Part shown: in pieces, positions 22,155-30,335 of the stretch | How the letters are laid out: each line of letters opens with the position of its first letter | Position numbering within the stretch: the stretch's first letter is position 1 | DNA from: Bacillota bacterium | Lineage (GTDB): Bacteria > Bacillota > Clostridia > Tissierellales > Sedimentibacteraceae | DNA: 37,401 nucleotides | Assembly (NCBI GenBank): GCA_023416855.1 | Contig: JAEZGU010000065.1 | Location: 1-37,401, forward strand | Reading direction: 5' to 3' | Made by a program: the position numbers and the translations under genes | Notes under the pieces: generated by a model | What the model was told of the DNA's origin: nothing | What the model saw: only the letters and a program-made list of their open reading frames with translations | Database searches by the model: none

Positions 22155-23198
22155 ATGGAACTAAAAGAATTAAGAATTGGTGATTTAATTGCTAAAATTC
22201 CCATTATTCAAGGAGGCATGGGAATTGGTGTTTCTTTATCTAATTTGGCAGCTGCCGTTGCAAATGAAGGCGGTATAGGTACTATATCGGGAGTTCAGAT
22301 TGGATTTAGAGAACCGGATTTTGAAACAAACCCTGTAGAAGCAAATTTAAGAGCTATCGGTAAAGAAATACAAAAAGCAAGAGAGAAAACAAAGGGCATC
22401 ATTGCTATGAACATAATGGCTGCCATAACAAACTACGAACTTTATGTTAAGAAAGCTGTAGAAGAAAAAATAGATTTAATAATATCAGGAGCAGGGCTCC
22501 CTTTAGCATTACCAAAGTTAGTTCAAGGTACATCCACGAAAATTGTACCTATAGTATCTTCTGCTAAAGCAGCAAGAGTAATTATTAAAAGTTACTTAAA
22601 AAATGATAGATTACCTGATGCCTTTGTAGTTGAAGGCCCATTAGCGGGAGGTCATTTAGGGTTCAAAATGGAAGAAATTATTGAAAACAAGTGCATGGCA
22701 TTAAAGGACATTGTAAAAGAAGTTAAGGAATTAATTAGTAGCTTTGAAATTGCATACAATGTTAAAATACCTGTAATTGCTGCAGGAGGAATTAGAACAA
22801 AGGATGATATAAAAGAACTTAGTGAAGCAGGAGCTGATGGATTTCAAATAGCGAGTTTATTTGTACCTACTGCGGAATGTGATGCTGATGATAATTTTAA
22901 ATTAGCTTATATAAATGCAACCAAGGATGATGAGCTAATTATAAAAAGTCCTGTAGGAATGCCTGCTAGAGCAATTAAGACAAACTTTCTGACAGAATCT
23001 ATGGTTAGTGGAAACAAAGCAAGTAAGTGCTATAGATGTTTACCGGGGTGTAATCCTACATCAATTCCATATTGCATATCATCAGGTTTAATTAATGCAG
23101 TGGAAGGAAGAGATGGACTGATATTTGCAGGAGCTAATTTAAATAGTGTTAATAAATTAACAACAGTCAAAGAAGTGATAAAAAACTTATTAGAATAG
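22155..23198 (+). CDS. FabK/nitronate monooxygenase-like FMN enzyme with a four-cysteine motif
   Basis: The 347-residue TIM-barrel flavoprotein begins IPIIQGGMGIGVSLSNLAAAVANEGG and keeps the FMN-site patterns VVEGPLAGGHLG and IPVIAAGGIRTKDD, like nitronate monooxygenases and FabK. It differs from the fabK at 8087 by insertions and by a C-terminal CX2CX3CX7C cluster (Cys292, 295, 299, 307), which could bind metal or an Fe-S centre. Automatic annotation would call it nitronate monooxygenase. Because its promoter is nearly the same as that of acpP and carries a FabT-like box, I infer a role in fatty acid or lipid metabolism, such as an alternative enoyl reductase. That is not proven by sequence. 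Confidence 0.8.
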   Translation: MELKELRIGDLIAKIPIIQGGMGIGVSLSNLAAAVANEGGIGTISGVQIGFREPDFETNPVEANLRAIGKEIQKAREKTKGIIAMNIMAAITNYELYVKKAVEEKIDLIISGAGLPLALPKLVQGTSTKIVPIVSSAKAARVIIKSYLKNDRLPDAFVVEGPLAGGHLGFKMEEIIENKCMALKDIVKEVKELISSFEIAYNVKIPVIAAGGIRTKDDIKELSEAGADGFQIASLFVPTAECDADDNFKLAYINATKDDELIIKSPVGMPARAIKTNFLTESMVSGNKASKCYRCLPGCNPTSIPYCISSGLINAVEGRDGLIFAGANLNSVNKLTTVKEVIKNLLE

Positions 23199-23236
23199 TA
23201 TAATTTATTAAATCCTTTCATTATCATATTGTAAAG

Positions 23237-23272
23237 CAGATATGTATTTTAATGCATATCTGTTTTTATTTT
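23237..23272 (+). terminator. Terminator after the nitronate-monooxygenase-like gene
   Basis: CAGATATG (23237-23244) and CATATCTG (23255-23262) form a perfect eight-base stem with a 10-nt loop, followed by TTTTTATTTT. Confidence 0.8.
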
Positions 23273-23287
23273 ACGCACAAATGGTAA

Positions 23288-23358
23288 ATCGATATAATGT
23301 TGGAATTTTAAGTTTGTTAATAAAAAGACAACGTTATCATTTCTACATATATCGATAT
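23288..23358. repeat. Pair of ATCGATAT sites upstream of putP
   Basis: ATCGATAT occurs at 23288-23295 and 23351-23358, 63 bp apart (six helical turns). The second lies ten bases upstream of the putP -35 box. This could be a pair of operator sites acting by looping, but the motif is short. Confidence 0.3.
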
Positions 23359-23367
23359 TATTTATTC

Positions 23368-23396
23368 TTGACTTTAGATAATTTTGCATTTATACT
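23368..23396 (+). promoter_or_regulatory. Promoter of putP
   Basis: TTGACT (23368-23373) and TATACT (23391-23396) are 17 bp apart. A small hairpin, TCTTGC/GCAAGA (23407-23427), sits in the leader before the CGGAGG ribosome-binding site. Confidence 0.75.
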
Positions 23397-23452
23397 TATA
23401 TAAATATCTTGCTTTAAAACCGCAAGAAAACTTTATACGGAGGTTATAGTAG

Positions 23453-25024
23453 ATGAGTCGAGAAACATTACAAGTATTTATAACCATGGTAATTTACATG
23501 ATAGTAGTAATTGGCATTGGTCTGTATTTTGCAAAGCGTTCAAATGAAAGTAGTGATAACTTCTTTTTAGGTGGAAGAACTATAGGACCTTGGGTATCTG
23601 CCTTAAGCGCTGCTTCTTCTGACATGAGTGGATGGCTTTTAATGGGACTTCCGGGAGTAGCATACTTCTATGGTTTAAGTGATGCTATATGGACTGCCAT
23701 AGGACTTGCAGCAGGAACAATTATCAACTGGATATGGGTTGCAAGGAGACTTCGAAGATATTCTGAAGTAGCCGGTAATTCAATTACATTACCAGAGTTT
23801 TTTAGTAATCGTTTTAAGGATACTAAAAATGTGTTATTAACTCTTACAGCAGTATGGATTTTAGTGTTCTTTGTTGTTTACGCATCTAGTTGCTTTGTAA
23901 CTGTAGGTAAACTATTTAGTACCTTATTTGGATTTTCATACGTATCAATGATGATTTTGGGTGCAGCATTTGTTTTATTTTATACTGCAGTAGGTGGCTT
24001 CTTAGCTGAAACAGCTTCTGACACTATGCAAGCCTCTATAATGATTGCAGCATTATCTTTGGTATTAGTTGCTGGTACATCAGCAGCAGGTGGTATGTCA
24101 GTAGTTATAGACAATGCAAAATCAATACCTGGATTTTTTGAATTCTTTGGAATAGCATCACCTAAAATTGTAGACGGAGTTCAGCAAGCACAAAATGGAG
24201 TTCCATTATTTAATGAAGCAGGCAAATACGGTTTCTATACAATTTTATCAACCATGGCTTGGGGACTTGGATACTTCGGTATGCCTCACGTATTGTTAAG
24301 ATTTATGGCTATAAGAGATGAAAAAGAAATTAAAGTTTCTTCTACAATAGCTGGAGTTTGGGTTGTAATTTCTTTATTTGCTGCTGTTATGATTGGTATT
24401 ATAGGTAGGGCATTATACCCAACAGCTTTAACTACTGCCGGTGCAGCTGAAACTATTTTTATAGTAACAGCTAAAACATTATTTAATCCAATATTTGCCG
24501 GACTCGCTATGGCAGGTATTCTTGCAGCAACAATTAGTTCTGCGGACTCATATTTGTTAATAGGTGCATCAGCATTTTCTAAAAATATATACCAAGGGCT
24601 TTTTAGAAAGGATGCTACTGATAAACAGGTTATGATTATAACTAGAGCAATTCTTATTACAATTACTTTGATTGGAATTATTATTGCACTTGATGAAAAT
24701 AGTGTTATTTTTACAATTGTATCATTTGCATGGGCAGGATTAGGAGCAACATTTGGCCCACTAATGTTATTTTCACTGTTCTGGAAAAGAACAACAAGAG
24801 AAGGAGCAATTGCAGGTATGTTAGCAGGTGGAGTTATGGTATTTGTATGGAAACTTATCCTTAGACCTATGGGTGGTATATTTGGAGTATATGAATTGTT
24901 ACCTGCATTTATATTCTCATGCTTAGTAATCTATTTTGTATCAAAGTCAACTCCAGAACCTTCTCAAGAAATACAAGAAGAATTTGAGTTGGTTAAGTCC
25001 AGTAAATCAATAAGCAATATATAA
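23453..25024 (+). CDS. putP: Sodium/proline symporter
   Basis: This 523-residue member of the sodium:solute symporter family has about thirteen membrane helices. It couples sodium entry to proline uptake. Conserved PutP regions are FFLGGRTIGPWVSALSAASSDMSGWLLMGLPG, the GFLAETASDTMQA segment, YFGMPHVLLRFMAIRD and AATISSADSYLLIGASAF. ACGGAGG precedes the ATG. It is monocistronic, with its own promoter and a terminator after it. Proline uptake suits an amino-acid fermenter, and sodium coupling fits the sodium-type V-ATPase nearby. Another small solute cannot be excluded. Confidence 0.92.
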   Translation: MSRETLQVFITMVIYMIVVIGIGLYFAKRSNESSDNFFLGGRTIGPWVSALSAASSDMSGWLLMGLPGVAYFYGLSDAIWTAIGLAAGTIINWIWVARRLRRYSEVAGNSITLPEFFSNRFKDTKNVLLTLTAVWILVFFVVYASSCFVTVGKLFSTLFGFSYVSMMILGAAFVLFYTAVGGFLAETASDTMQASIMIAALSLVLVAGTSAAGGMSVVIDNAKSIPGFFEFFGIASPKIVDGVQQAQNGVPLFNEAGKYGFYTILSTMAWGLGYFGMPHVLLRFMAIRDEKEIKVSSTIAGVWVVISLFAAVMIGIIGRALYPTALTTAGAAETIFIVTAKTLFNPIFAGLAMAGILAATISSADSYLLIGASAFSKNIYQGLFRKDATDKQVMIITRAILITITLIGIIIALDENSVIFTIVSFAWAGLGATFGPLMLFSLFWKRTTREGAIAGMLAGGVMVFVWKLILRPMGGIFGVYELLPAFIFSCLVIYFVSKSTPEPSQEIQEEFELVKSSKSISNI

Positions 25025-25061
25025 TTAATTTTCGAAAATATGAAATAAATATAATAAATAT

Positions 25062-25101
25062 AAAGAGAGATATTTTTAGTACTCATAAAATATCTCTCTT
25101 T
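25062..25101. terminator. Bidirectional terminator between putP and aroK
   Basis: Perfect 15-base arms (25062-25076 and 25087-25101; AAAGAGAGATATTTT and its complement) are separated by 10 nt. A-rich flanks on the left and T-rich flanks on the right let it act for the converging putP and aro transcripts. It overlaps the aroK stop codon. Confidence 0.85.
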
Positions 25102-25591
25102 TATTTATGGAATTTACTATTTTGTTTACGGCAGATTCTATTGTATCATCATTTAAAATTTCTAAATCACAATATTTTTTATATAAATCGATTCGCTCAT
25201 TATAAATTTTATAAACATTTTCAATACCATTTTTAAGTAAAGGTCGCTTTTGAATATCTACGTCTGATACGATTTTTTCAGGTGATCTGTTTATAAAAAC
25301 TATAATTGAATTTATTTTTAATAATTCAATGTTTTCTTTTCTTTTAACAATTCCACCTCCTGTAGAAATAACACATAATTTTCTATTTGATAATTCTTTA
25401 GCGCAGTTTGTTTCTAAGTTTCTAAAGTGTTCTTCACCATAGTCAAATATTTCTGAAATTACTTTTCCCTCTTTTTTCTCAATCATTTCATCCATATCAA
25501 TAAAAGGTATTTGTAATCTTTTTGCGACTTCTTTTCCAATAGTTGTTTTACCACTTCCCGGCATACCAATCAATACAATATTTTTATTCAT
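25076..25591 (-). CDS. aroK: Shikimate kinase
   Basis: The enzyme phosphorylates shikimate at the 3-hydroxyl with ATP. The 171-residue P-loop kinase has Walker A GMPGSGKTT (9-17), the substrate-binding DMDEMIE and STGGGIVKR motifs, and the LID region with KRPLL. Its ATG overlaps the chorismate mutase stop by four bases. It is the last gene of the aro operon. Confidence 0.94.
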   Translation of the reverse strand: MNKNIVLIGMPGSGKTTIGKEVAKRLQIPFIDMDEMIEKKEGKVISEIFDYGEEHFRNLETNCAKELSNRKLCVISTGGGIVKRKENIELLKINSIIVFINRSPEKIVSDVDIQKRPLLKNGIENVYKIYNERIDLYKKYCDLEILNDDTIESAVNKIVNSINKREIFYEY

Positions 25592-25842
25592 TGCTGCAAT
25601 TCCTTACTTGATTCCATTATTTGATTATATATGTCTTCTATGTATTTAGCATATTCCTTATTGTTTAAAAAATTAATGCAATTTTCAATTACGTTTTTCT
25701 CTCTTTCTTCATCATACACAGGAAGATTGTTTTCTTTTTTGTATTTTCCTATTTGCATAGCTAAGTCAAACCTTTTTTCTAAGTATAAAACAATTTCCTT
25801 ATCTATTTCATTTATTTGTATCCTTGCAGAATCTAAATTCAT
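25588..25842 (-). CDS. aroQ: Chorismate mutase, AroQ type (monofunctional)
   Basis: The enzyme rearranges chorismate to prephenate for phenylalanine and tyrosine. The 84-residue helical protein shows the AroQ pattern: ARIQINEIDKEIVLYLEKRFDLAMQIGKYKKENNLPVYDEEREKNVI, with the Arg, Lys and Glu residues of the active site. It is not fused to prephenate dehydratase or DAHP synthase. It overlaps aroC and aroK by four bases each, indicating coupled translation. Confidence 0.88.
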   Translation of the reverse strand: MNLDSARIQINEIDKEIVLYLEKRFDLAMQIGKYKKENNLPVYDEEREKNVIENCINFLNNKEYAKYIEDIYNQIMESSKELQQ

Positions 25843-26921
25843 AGTGCACCTTCTCTTTCTAACATCAAGTCAAGGACAACTAATGCAGTTACATTATCTA
25901 TAACCGGGAGTACCCTTGGTACTATACATGGATCATGGCGACCTTCAACACTAATATCTGTTTCGCTCATTTTAATTAAATCTACAGTTCTTTGTGATAT
26001 ACCTATAGATGATGTTGGCTTTATTGCAGTCCTAAATACAATAGGCATGCCGTTTGTTATACCACCCAAAACACCACCGTTATTATTTGTTTTTGTTATA
26101 ATGCTATTGTTACTTAATAAAAATTCATCATTTGCTTCTTGACCTGTTAGCTTAGTTATATTGAAGCCTGCACCAAACTCTATACCTTTAACTGATGGTA
26201 TTGAAAATATCATATGAGACAATTTACTTTCAACAGAATCAAAAAATGGTTCACCGTAACCGGCAGGAACATTTATTACATAAGTTTCAATTATTCCACC
26301 TACAGAATTATTATTTTCCTTTGCTTCTATAATCTTATCCTGCATTAATTTTAGTTTGTTAATTGAAATAACCGGAAAATTCATTTCTTTTAAACTTTTG
26401 ATATTATCGTAATTTAGTTCAATATCATTATCCATAACATCTGATATACTTTTTATTCTACTACCTATATAAATATTTTTACTTTCAAGTATTTGCATAG
26501 CTATAGCACCTGCAAAGGTCAATGGAGCAGTTAATCTGCCTGAAAAATGACCTCCGCCTCTATAATCATTGAATCCTTTATATTTTATAAACCCTGTATA
26601 ATCACCGTGGCCGGGACGAATTTTTGATTTTATTTCGTTGTAATCATCAGAGTTTTTGTTTTCATTTTTAAATAGGGCACATAGTGGTGTTCCGGTAGTT
26701 TTTCCTTGGAAATAACCACTTACTATATTGTAATTATCATCTTCTTTTCGAGGAGTTGAATACTCACTTTGCCCAGGAGCTCTTCTTTTCATTTGTTGTC
26801 TAATATGCTTTGTATTCAACTCTATTCCTGCAGGTAAACCATCTATAACTACCCCTATTGCTTCACCGTGAGATTCGCCAAACAAACTGATTTTTAATTT
26901 ATTACCTATTATTGAGCTCAC
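25839..26921 (-). CDS. aroC: Chorismate synthase
   Basis: The enzyme converts EPSP to chorismate using reduced FMN. The 360-residue protein has GESHGEAIGVVIDGLPAG, RRAPGQSEYSTPRKE, RPGHGDYTGFIKY, YRGGGHFSGRLTAP and GVLGGITNGMPIVFR, all family signatures. The start is GTG at 26921, nine bases after AGGAGG within the aroA gene, so the genes overlap by 20 bp. Confidence 0.96.
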   Translation of the reverse strand: MSSIIGNKLKISLFGESHGEAIGVVIDGLPAGIELNTKHIRQQMKRRAPGQSEYSTPRKEDDNYNIVSGYFQGKTTGTPLCALFKNENKNSDDYNEIKSKIRPGHGDYTGFIKYKGFNDYRGGGHFSGRLTAPLTFAGAIAMQILESKNIYIGSRIKSISDVMDNDIELNYDNIKSLKEMNFPVISINKLKLMQDKIIEAKENNNSVGGIIETYVINVPAGYGEPFFDSVESKLSHMIFSIPSVKGIEFGAGFNITKLTGQEANDEFLLSNNSIITKTNNNGGVLGGITNGMPIVFRTAIKPTSSIGISQRTVDLIKMSETDISVEGRHDPCIVPRVLPVIDNVTALVVLDLMLEREGAL

Positions 26922-28092
26922 TTATTGTGCCTCCTAAATATTTATAATCTTCCCAAAAGCTTGGGTAGGATTTATTTACCGCTTGGTAGTTTTCTAATAT
27001 TATATCATATTCACAGTTGCTAGCAGCGATTGCTAATGACATTGCTATTCTATGGTCATTCCAACTGCTTACATTTGCTCCACCTACAAGCTTACATGCT
27101 CCATATATAATTAATCCGTCATCAGTTTCCTGTATTTTAGCACCTATCTTCCTCAGCTCTGTAGATATTGCCTTTAATCTATCGGATTCTTTAATTCGAA
27201 GACGCCTTGCGTTTATTATATTTGTAGTAACTCCATTTTTTAGTGATGCAAGCACAGCTAATATTGGGACTAAATCAGGTATTTGAGATGCATCAATTAT
27301 AATTTTCTTTTCAGTGCTATTATATCTTTTTATAATATTAATTATTTCTTTATCCCCTTGCAAAGAATCTTCATTTAATCCTATAGTTTTAATGTTATTT
27401 CCTAATTCATTTGCCACTAAATAGAAACTTGCCTGAGAATAATCTGATTCAATTGTATAGTTAGTACATTTATAAGTTTGATTTCCCTTTATATAAAATT
27501 CATTGTCATTTATTTTTTGTATTATAACACCAAATTTTTTCATAACATCAATAGTCATATAAACATAATTTTTAGATTCTAAGCAATCCGTTATTATAAT
27601 TTTAGAGTCATCTGATAATAGTGGAAGAGCAAAGAACAAACCTGAGAGAAACTGAGAACTTATTTTTCCTGATATTTTATAAGTAGTTGCCTGCAAGTTT
27701 CCTTTAATGTATAAAGGTATGTCAGCATTGGAAGTATATTTGATATTTTGATCATTAAAAATATTATAATAAATGTCTAATGGTCGTTCAAAAAGCTTTG
27801 AGCTTCCGGTAAAACTACATTCATTATGTAAAATAAGAGAAATGGGAATTAAAAATCTTAGTGTCGAACCGGATTCCCTGCAATCTATCACTGGATTTTG
27901 CACATTCTGGTTACATAATTGTTTCATACCTTCTAAAGTTGCTTTTATATCTTCTGACAAAATTAGATTATTAATTATGCTTTCTGTTTTTTTGCATAGG
28001 AAAGCACAAATGATAGCTCTATGACTTAAGCTTTTTGAAGGAGGTACATTTATTTTTCCGTGTAGCTTTGAAGGCTTTATTAAAATATCCAT
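26902..28092 (-). CDS. aroA: 3-phosphoshikimate 1-carboxyvinyltransferase (EPSP synthase)
   Basis: The enzyme joins phosphoenolpyruvate to shikimate 3-phosphate. The 396-residue protein is slightly shorter than the typical 420-430 but keeps the key motifs: PPSKSLSHRAII (Lys and Ser for PEP and shikimate), ESGSTLRFLIP, LRIKESDRL and DHRIAMSLAI. AGGAGAAATTT precedes the ATG at 28092. It lies 16 bases after aroB. Confidence 0.95.
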   Translation of the reverse strand: MDILIKPSKLHGKINVPPSKSLSHRAIICAFLCKKTESIINNLILSEDIKATLEGMKQLCNQNVQNPVIDCRESGSTLRFLIPISLILHNECSFTGSSKLFERPLDIYYNIFNDQNIKYTSNADIPLYIKGNLQATTYKISGKISSQFLSGLFFALPLLSDDSKIIITDCLESKNYVYMTIDVMKKFGVIIQKINDNEFYIKGNQTYKCTNYTIESDYSQASFYLVANELGNNIKTIGLNEDSLQGDKEIINIIKRYNSTEKKIIIDASQIPDLVPILAVLASLKNGVTTNIINARRLRIKESDRLKAISTELRKIGAKIQETDDGLIIYGACKLVGGANVSSWNDHRIAMSLAIAASNCEYDIILENYQAVNKSYPSFWEDYKYLGGTISELNNR

Positions 28093-28108
28093 AAATTTCT
28101 CCTATACA

Positions 28109-29173
28109 TCAATAGGCAATAAACTCATTAATAACACGGAGTGGTACCTTTTTTATAAAGCCAGTGCCTATAGTTTTTAATAACACTAAGTTTATGTCAT
28201 TATTTAAATTTTTTTTGTCGGTTAATATAAATTTTTTTATCTCCTCTTTATTATAATTATCTAAGTTATAATTAATATGGAAATTATCTAAAATATTTTT
28301 TAATTTATCAGATGTTTCAACTTCTGTATATCCGATTCTTTCACTATTTTTAGTAATAATATACATACCTATGGATACTGCTTCTCCATGAGTTATTTGA
28401 TAACTATAATACTTTTCTATAGCATGGCCAATTGTATGTCCAAAATTTAAGAGCATTCTTAAACCCATATCCTTCTCATCACATTCTATTAACTGTTTTT
28501 TAATGTTTAAACATGTATATACAATTTGCTCTATATTTTCAAAAAGTTCATTATTTGTTTTGATGTTAGTTAAAGTTTGGAATAATGATATATCTTGTAT
28601 ACAAGCATATTTTATAATTTCGCCTAATCCATCTTTAATGTATTCATCACTTAAAGTAAATAAAAAATCAGTATCAACTAATACTGCTTTTGGATGATAG
28701 AAGCTTCCTGCCAAATTTTTGCCTTCAGGTAAATTAACTGCTGTCTTACCCCCAATACAAGAATCAGTCTGCGCAATAAGTGATGTTGGTATTTGAATAT
28801 AATCTATACCTCTTAAATATGTAGAGGCCGCAAAACCTGCTAAGTCACCTACAACTCCGCCACCTAAGGCAATTATTAAATTATTTCTTTGGATGTTATA
28901 TTCTATCAGTTTTGTATAAATGAACTCTAAAACACTTAGTGTTTTACTGTTTTCACCGGGTTTTATTACAATAAAATAAGCATCAAACAGATCACATAAA
29001 CTGTTTGTTATTTTGTCTCCATACAGTTTAAATACATTTTCATCTGTTATAACAGCAATTTTATTACCATTGTAAATTTTATTAATTTCTTCTGATAAAT
29101 TTACTATTAAATTTTTCTTTATAGTTACCTCATAGTTATGAGTACTATTTTTTATATTGATTTTTAATTTCAT
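28109..29173 (-). CDS. aroB: 3-dehydroquinate synthase
   Basis: The enzyme cyclises DAHP to 3-dehydroquinate using NAD and a divalent metal. The 354-residue protein has GGGVVGDLAGFAASTYLRG, QTDSCIGGKTAVN, EIIKYACI and NFGHTIGHAIE, giving the metal ligands Glu and His. The ATG at 29173 directly follows the aroF stop; an in-frame TTG at 29203 would overlap aroF and is not favoured. Confidence 0.95.
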   Translation of the reverse strand: MKLKINIKNSTHNYEVTIKKNLIVNLSEEINKIYNGNKIAVITDENVFKLYGDKITNSLCDLFDAYFIVIKPGENSKTLSVLEFIYTKLIEYNIQRNNLIIALGGGVVGDLAGFAASTYLRGIDYIQIPTSLIAQTDSCIGGKTAVNLPEGKNLAGSFYHPKAVLVDTDFLFTLSDEYIKDGLGEIIKYACIQDISLFQTLTNIKTNNELFENIEQIVYTCLNIKKQLIECDEKDMGLRMLLNFGHTIGHAIEKYYSYQITHGEAVSIGMYIITKNSERIGYTEVETSDKLKNILDNFHINYNLDNYNKEEIKKFILTDKKNLNNDINLVLLKTIGTGFIKKVPLRVINEFIAY

Positions 29174-29174
29174 A

Positions 29175-30188
29175 CTATATATCTCTACCAACTGCCTTTG
29201 CAATTAGTTTTAGTTTCTCCATAAGCTGTTTTAATTTGTCCGGTTTTATTGATTGATTTCCGTCACAAAGAGCATTTTCAGGATCGTTATGTACCTCAAT
29301 AATTAATCCATCTGCGCCTGCCGCTATTGAACTTAAAGCCATTGGTTCAACCATCCACCAACGACCGGTCGCGTGACTTGGGTCAACTATAACAGGTAGG
29401 TGACTTAATTTTTTAATAACGGGAACTGCGCTTAAATCCAATGTGTTTCTTGTGTAGTTTTCAAAAGTTCTTATACCTCTTTCGCACAATATTACATTTT
29501 CATTTCCACCAAGGAGTATGTATTCAGCCGACATTAGCAGTTCTTCCACTGTTGATGATGGGCCTCTTTTTAGCAATATCGGCTTATTAATTTTCCCAAG
29601 TTGCTTTAACATTTCATAATTTTGCATGTTGCGGGCACCAACCTGAATTATATCTACATTTTCAACATATTCATCTAAAAATTCTAATGAAGTTAATTCA
29701 GTTACAATCGGAAGTCCTGTATGTTGCTTGGCAAGCTTTAACAGCTCTAATCCTTCTGCTTTCAATCCTTGAAAACTATATGGAGATGTCCTTGGCTTAA
29801 ATGCTCCACCTCTTAAAAATTTAGCTCCGTACTTTTTAACATCATTTGCAATACTTAATATTTGCTCTTGATTTTCTACTGAACATGGGCCTGCTATAAT
29901 ATTAATTTTATTGCCACCGATTATTTGATTATTAATTTTAATTTCAGTATTATTAGGATGTAACAATCGGTTTGCTTTTTTATATGGCTCTTGAACAAAT
30001 ATTACTTTGTCAATAGCTTTATATGCTTCAAAAATACCGGGATCAAGTTTACTTACATCACCAATTAAACCAAGAATATGATAATTCAATTCATTGATTT
30101 CGTTAACCTCTAATCCTAACTTATTAATTTTCTCTTTAATTATAGCGATTTCTTTATTTTCAGAATTCTTATTTAATATTAAAAGCAT
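29175..30188 (-). CDS. aroF: 3-deoxy-D-arabino-heptulosonate 7-phosphate synthase (type I beta)
   Basis: The enzyme condenses PEP and erythrose 4-phosphate as the first shikimate step. The 337-residue protein has a short N-terminal ferredoxin-like regulatory domain (about residues 1-70) and then the AroG/KdsA barrel: GPCSVENQEQI, KPRTSPYSFQG, QVGARNMQNYEML, LKRGPSSTVEE and VDPSHATGRWWMV. The metal ligands Cys, His, Glu and Asp are all visible. The N-terminal domain resembles that of Thermotoga DAHP synthase, which confers inhibition by tyrosine or phenylalanine. It heads the aro operon behind GGGGTG. Confidence 0.95.
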   Translation of the reverse strand: MLLILNKNSENKEIAIIKEKINKLGLEVNEINELNYHILGLIGDVSKLDPGIFEAYKAIDKVIFVQEPYKKANRLLHPNNTEIKINNQIIGGNKINIIAGPCSVENQEQILSIANDVKKYGAKFLRGGAFKPRTSPYSFQGLKAEGLELLKLAKQHTGLPIVTELTSLEFLDEYVENVDIIQVGARNMQNYEMLKQLGKINKPILLKRGPSSTVEELLMSAEYILLGGNENVILCERGIRTFENYTRNTLDLSAVPVIKKLSHLPVIVDPSHATGRWWMVEPMALSSIAAGADGLIIEVHNDPENALCDGNQSIKPDKLKQLMEKLKLIAKAVGRDI

Positions 30189-30217
30189 ATGGCACCCCGA
30201 TTATTTGTCATGATTAA

Positions 30218-30245
30218 AATTTATCATAAATTGACAATAAGTCAA
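30218..30245 (-). promoter_or_regulatory. Candidate aro operon promoter with overlapping inverted repeat
   Basis: On the minus strand TTGACT (30240-30245) and TAAATT (30218-30223) are 16 bp apart. The -35 box is one arm of TTGAC-AATAA-GTCAA (30231-30245). No T-box or other long leader is possible, since the start codon is only about 30 bases further on. Confidence 0.45.
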
Positions 30246-30277
30246 TAGTAAAGTTGGATTGTCGAATTAAGAAATAA

Positions 30278-30306
30278 TTGCTAGAATAATTGTTTTATGA
30301 TATAAT
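30278..30306 (+). promoter_or_regulatory. Promoter of the SLH protein gene
   Basis: TTGCTA (30278-30283) and a perfect TATAAT (30301-30306) are separated by 17 bp, followed by AAGGAGG before the ATG at 30336. Confidence 0.7.
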
Positions 30307-30335
30307 TTTCAAAAATAGGGTATTAAGGAGGCATT

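Noticed and set aside
22155..23198. Second fabK as a simple duplicate of the 8087 gene
   Set aside because: The two proteins differ in length, in insertions and in the C-terminal cysteine cluster, so they are distant paralogues rather than a recent duplication.
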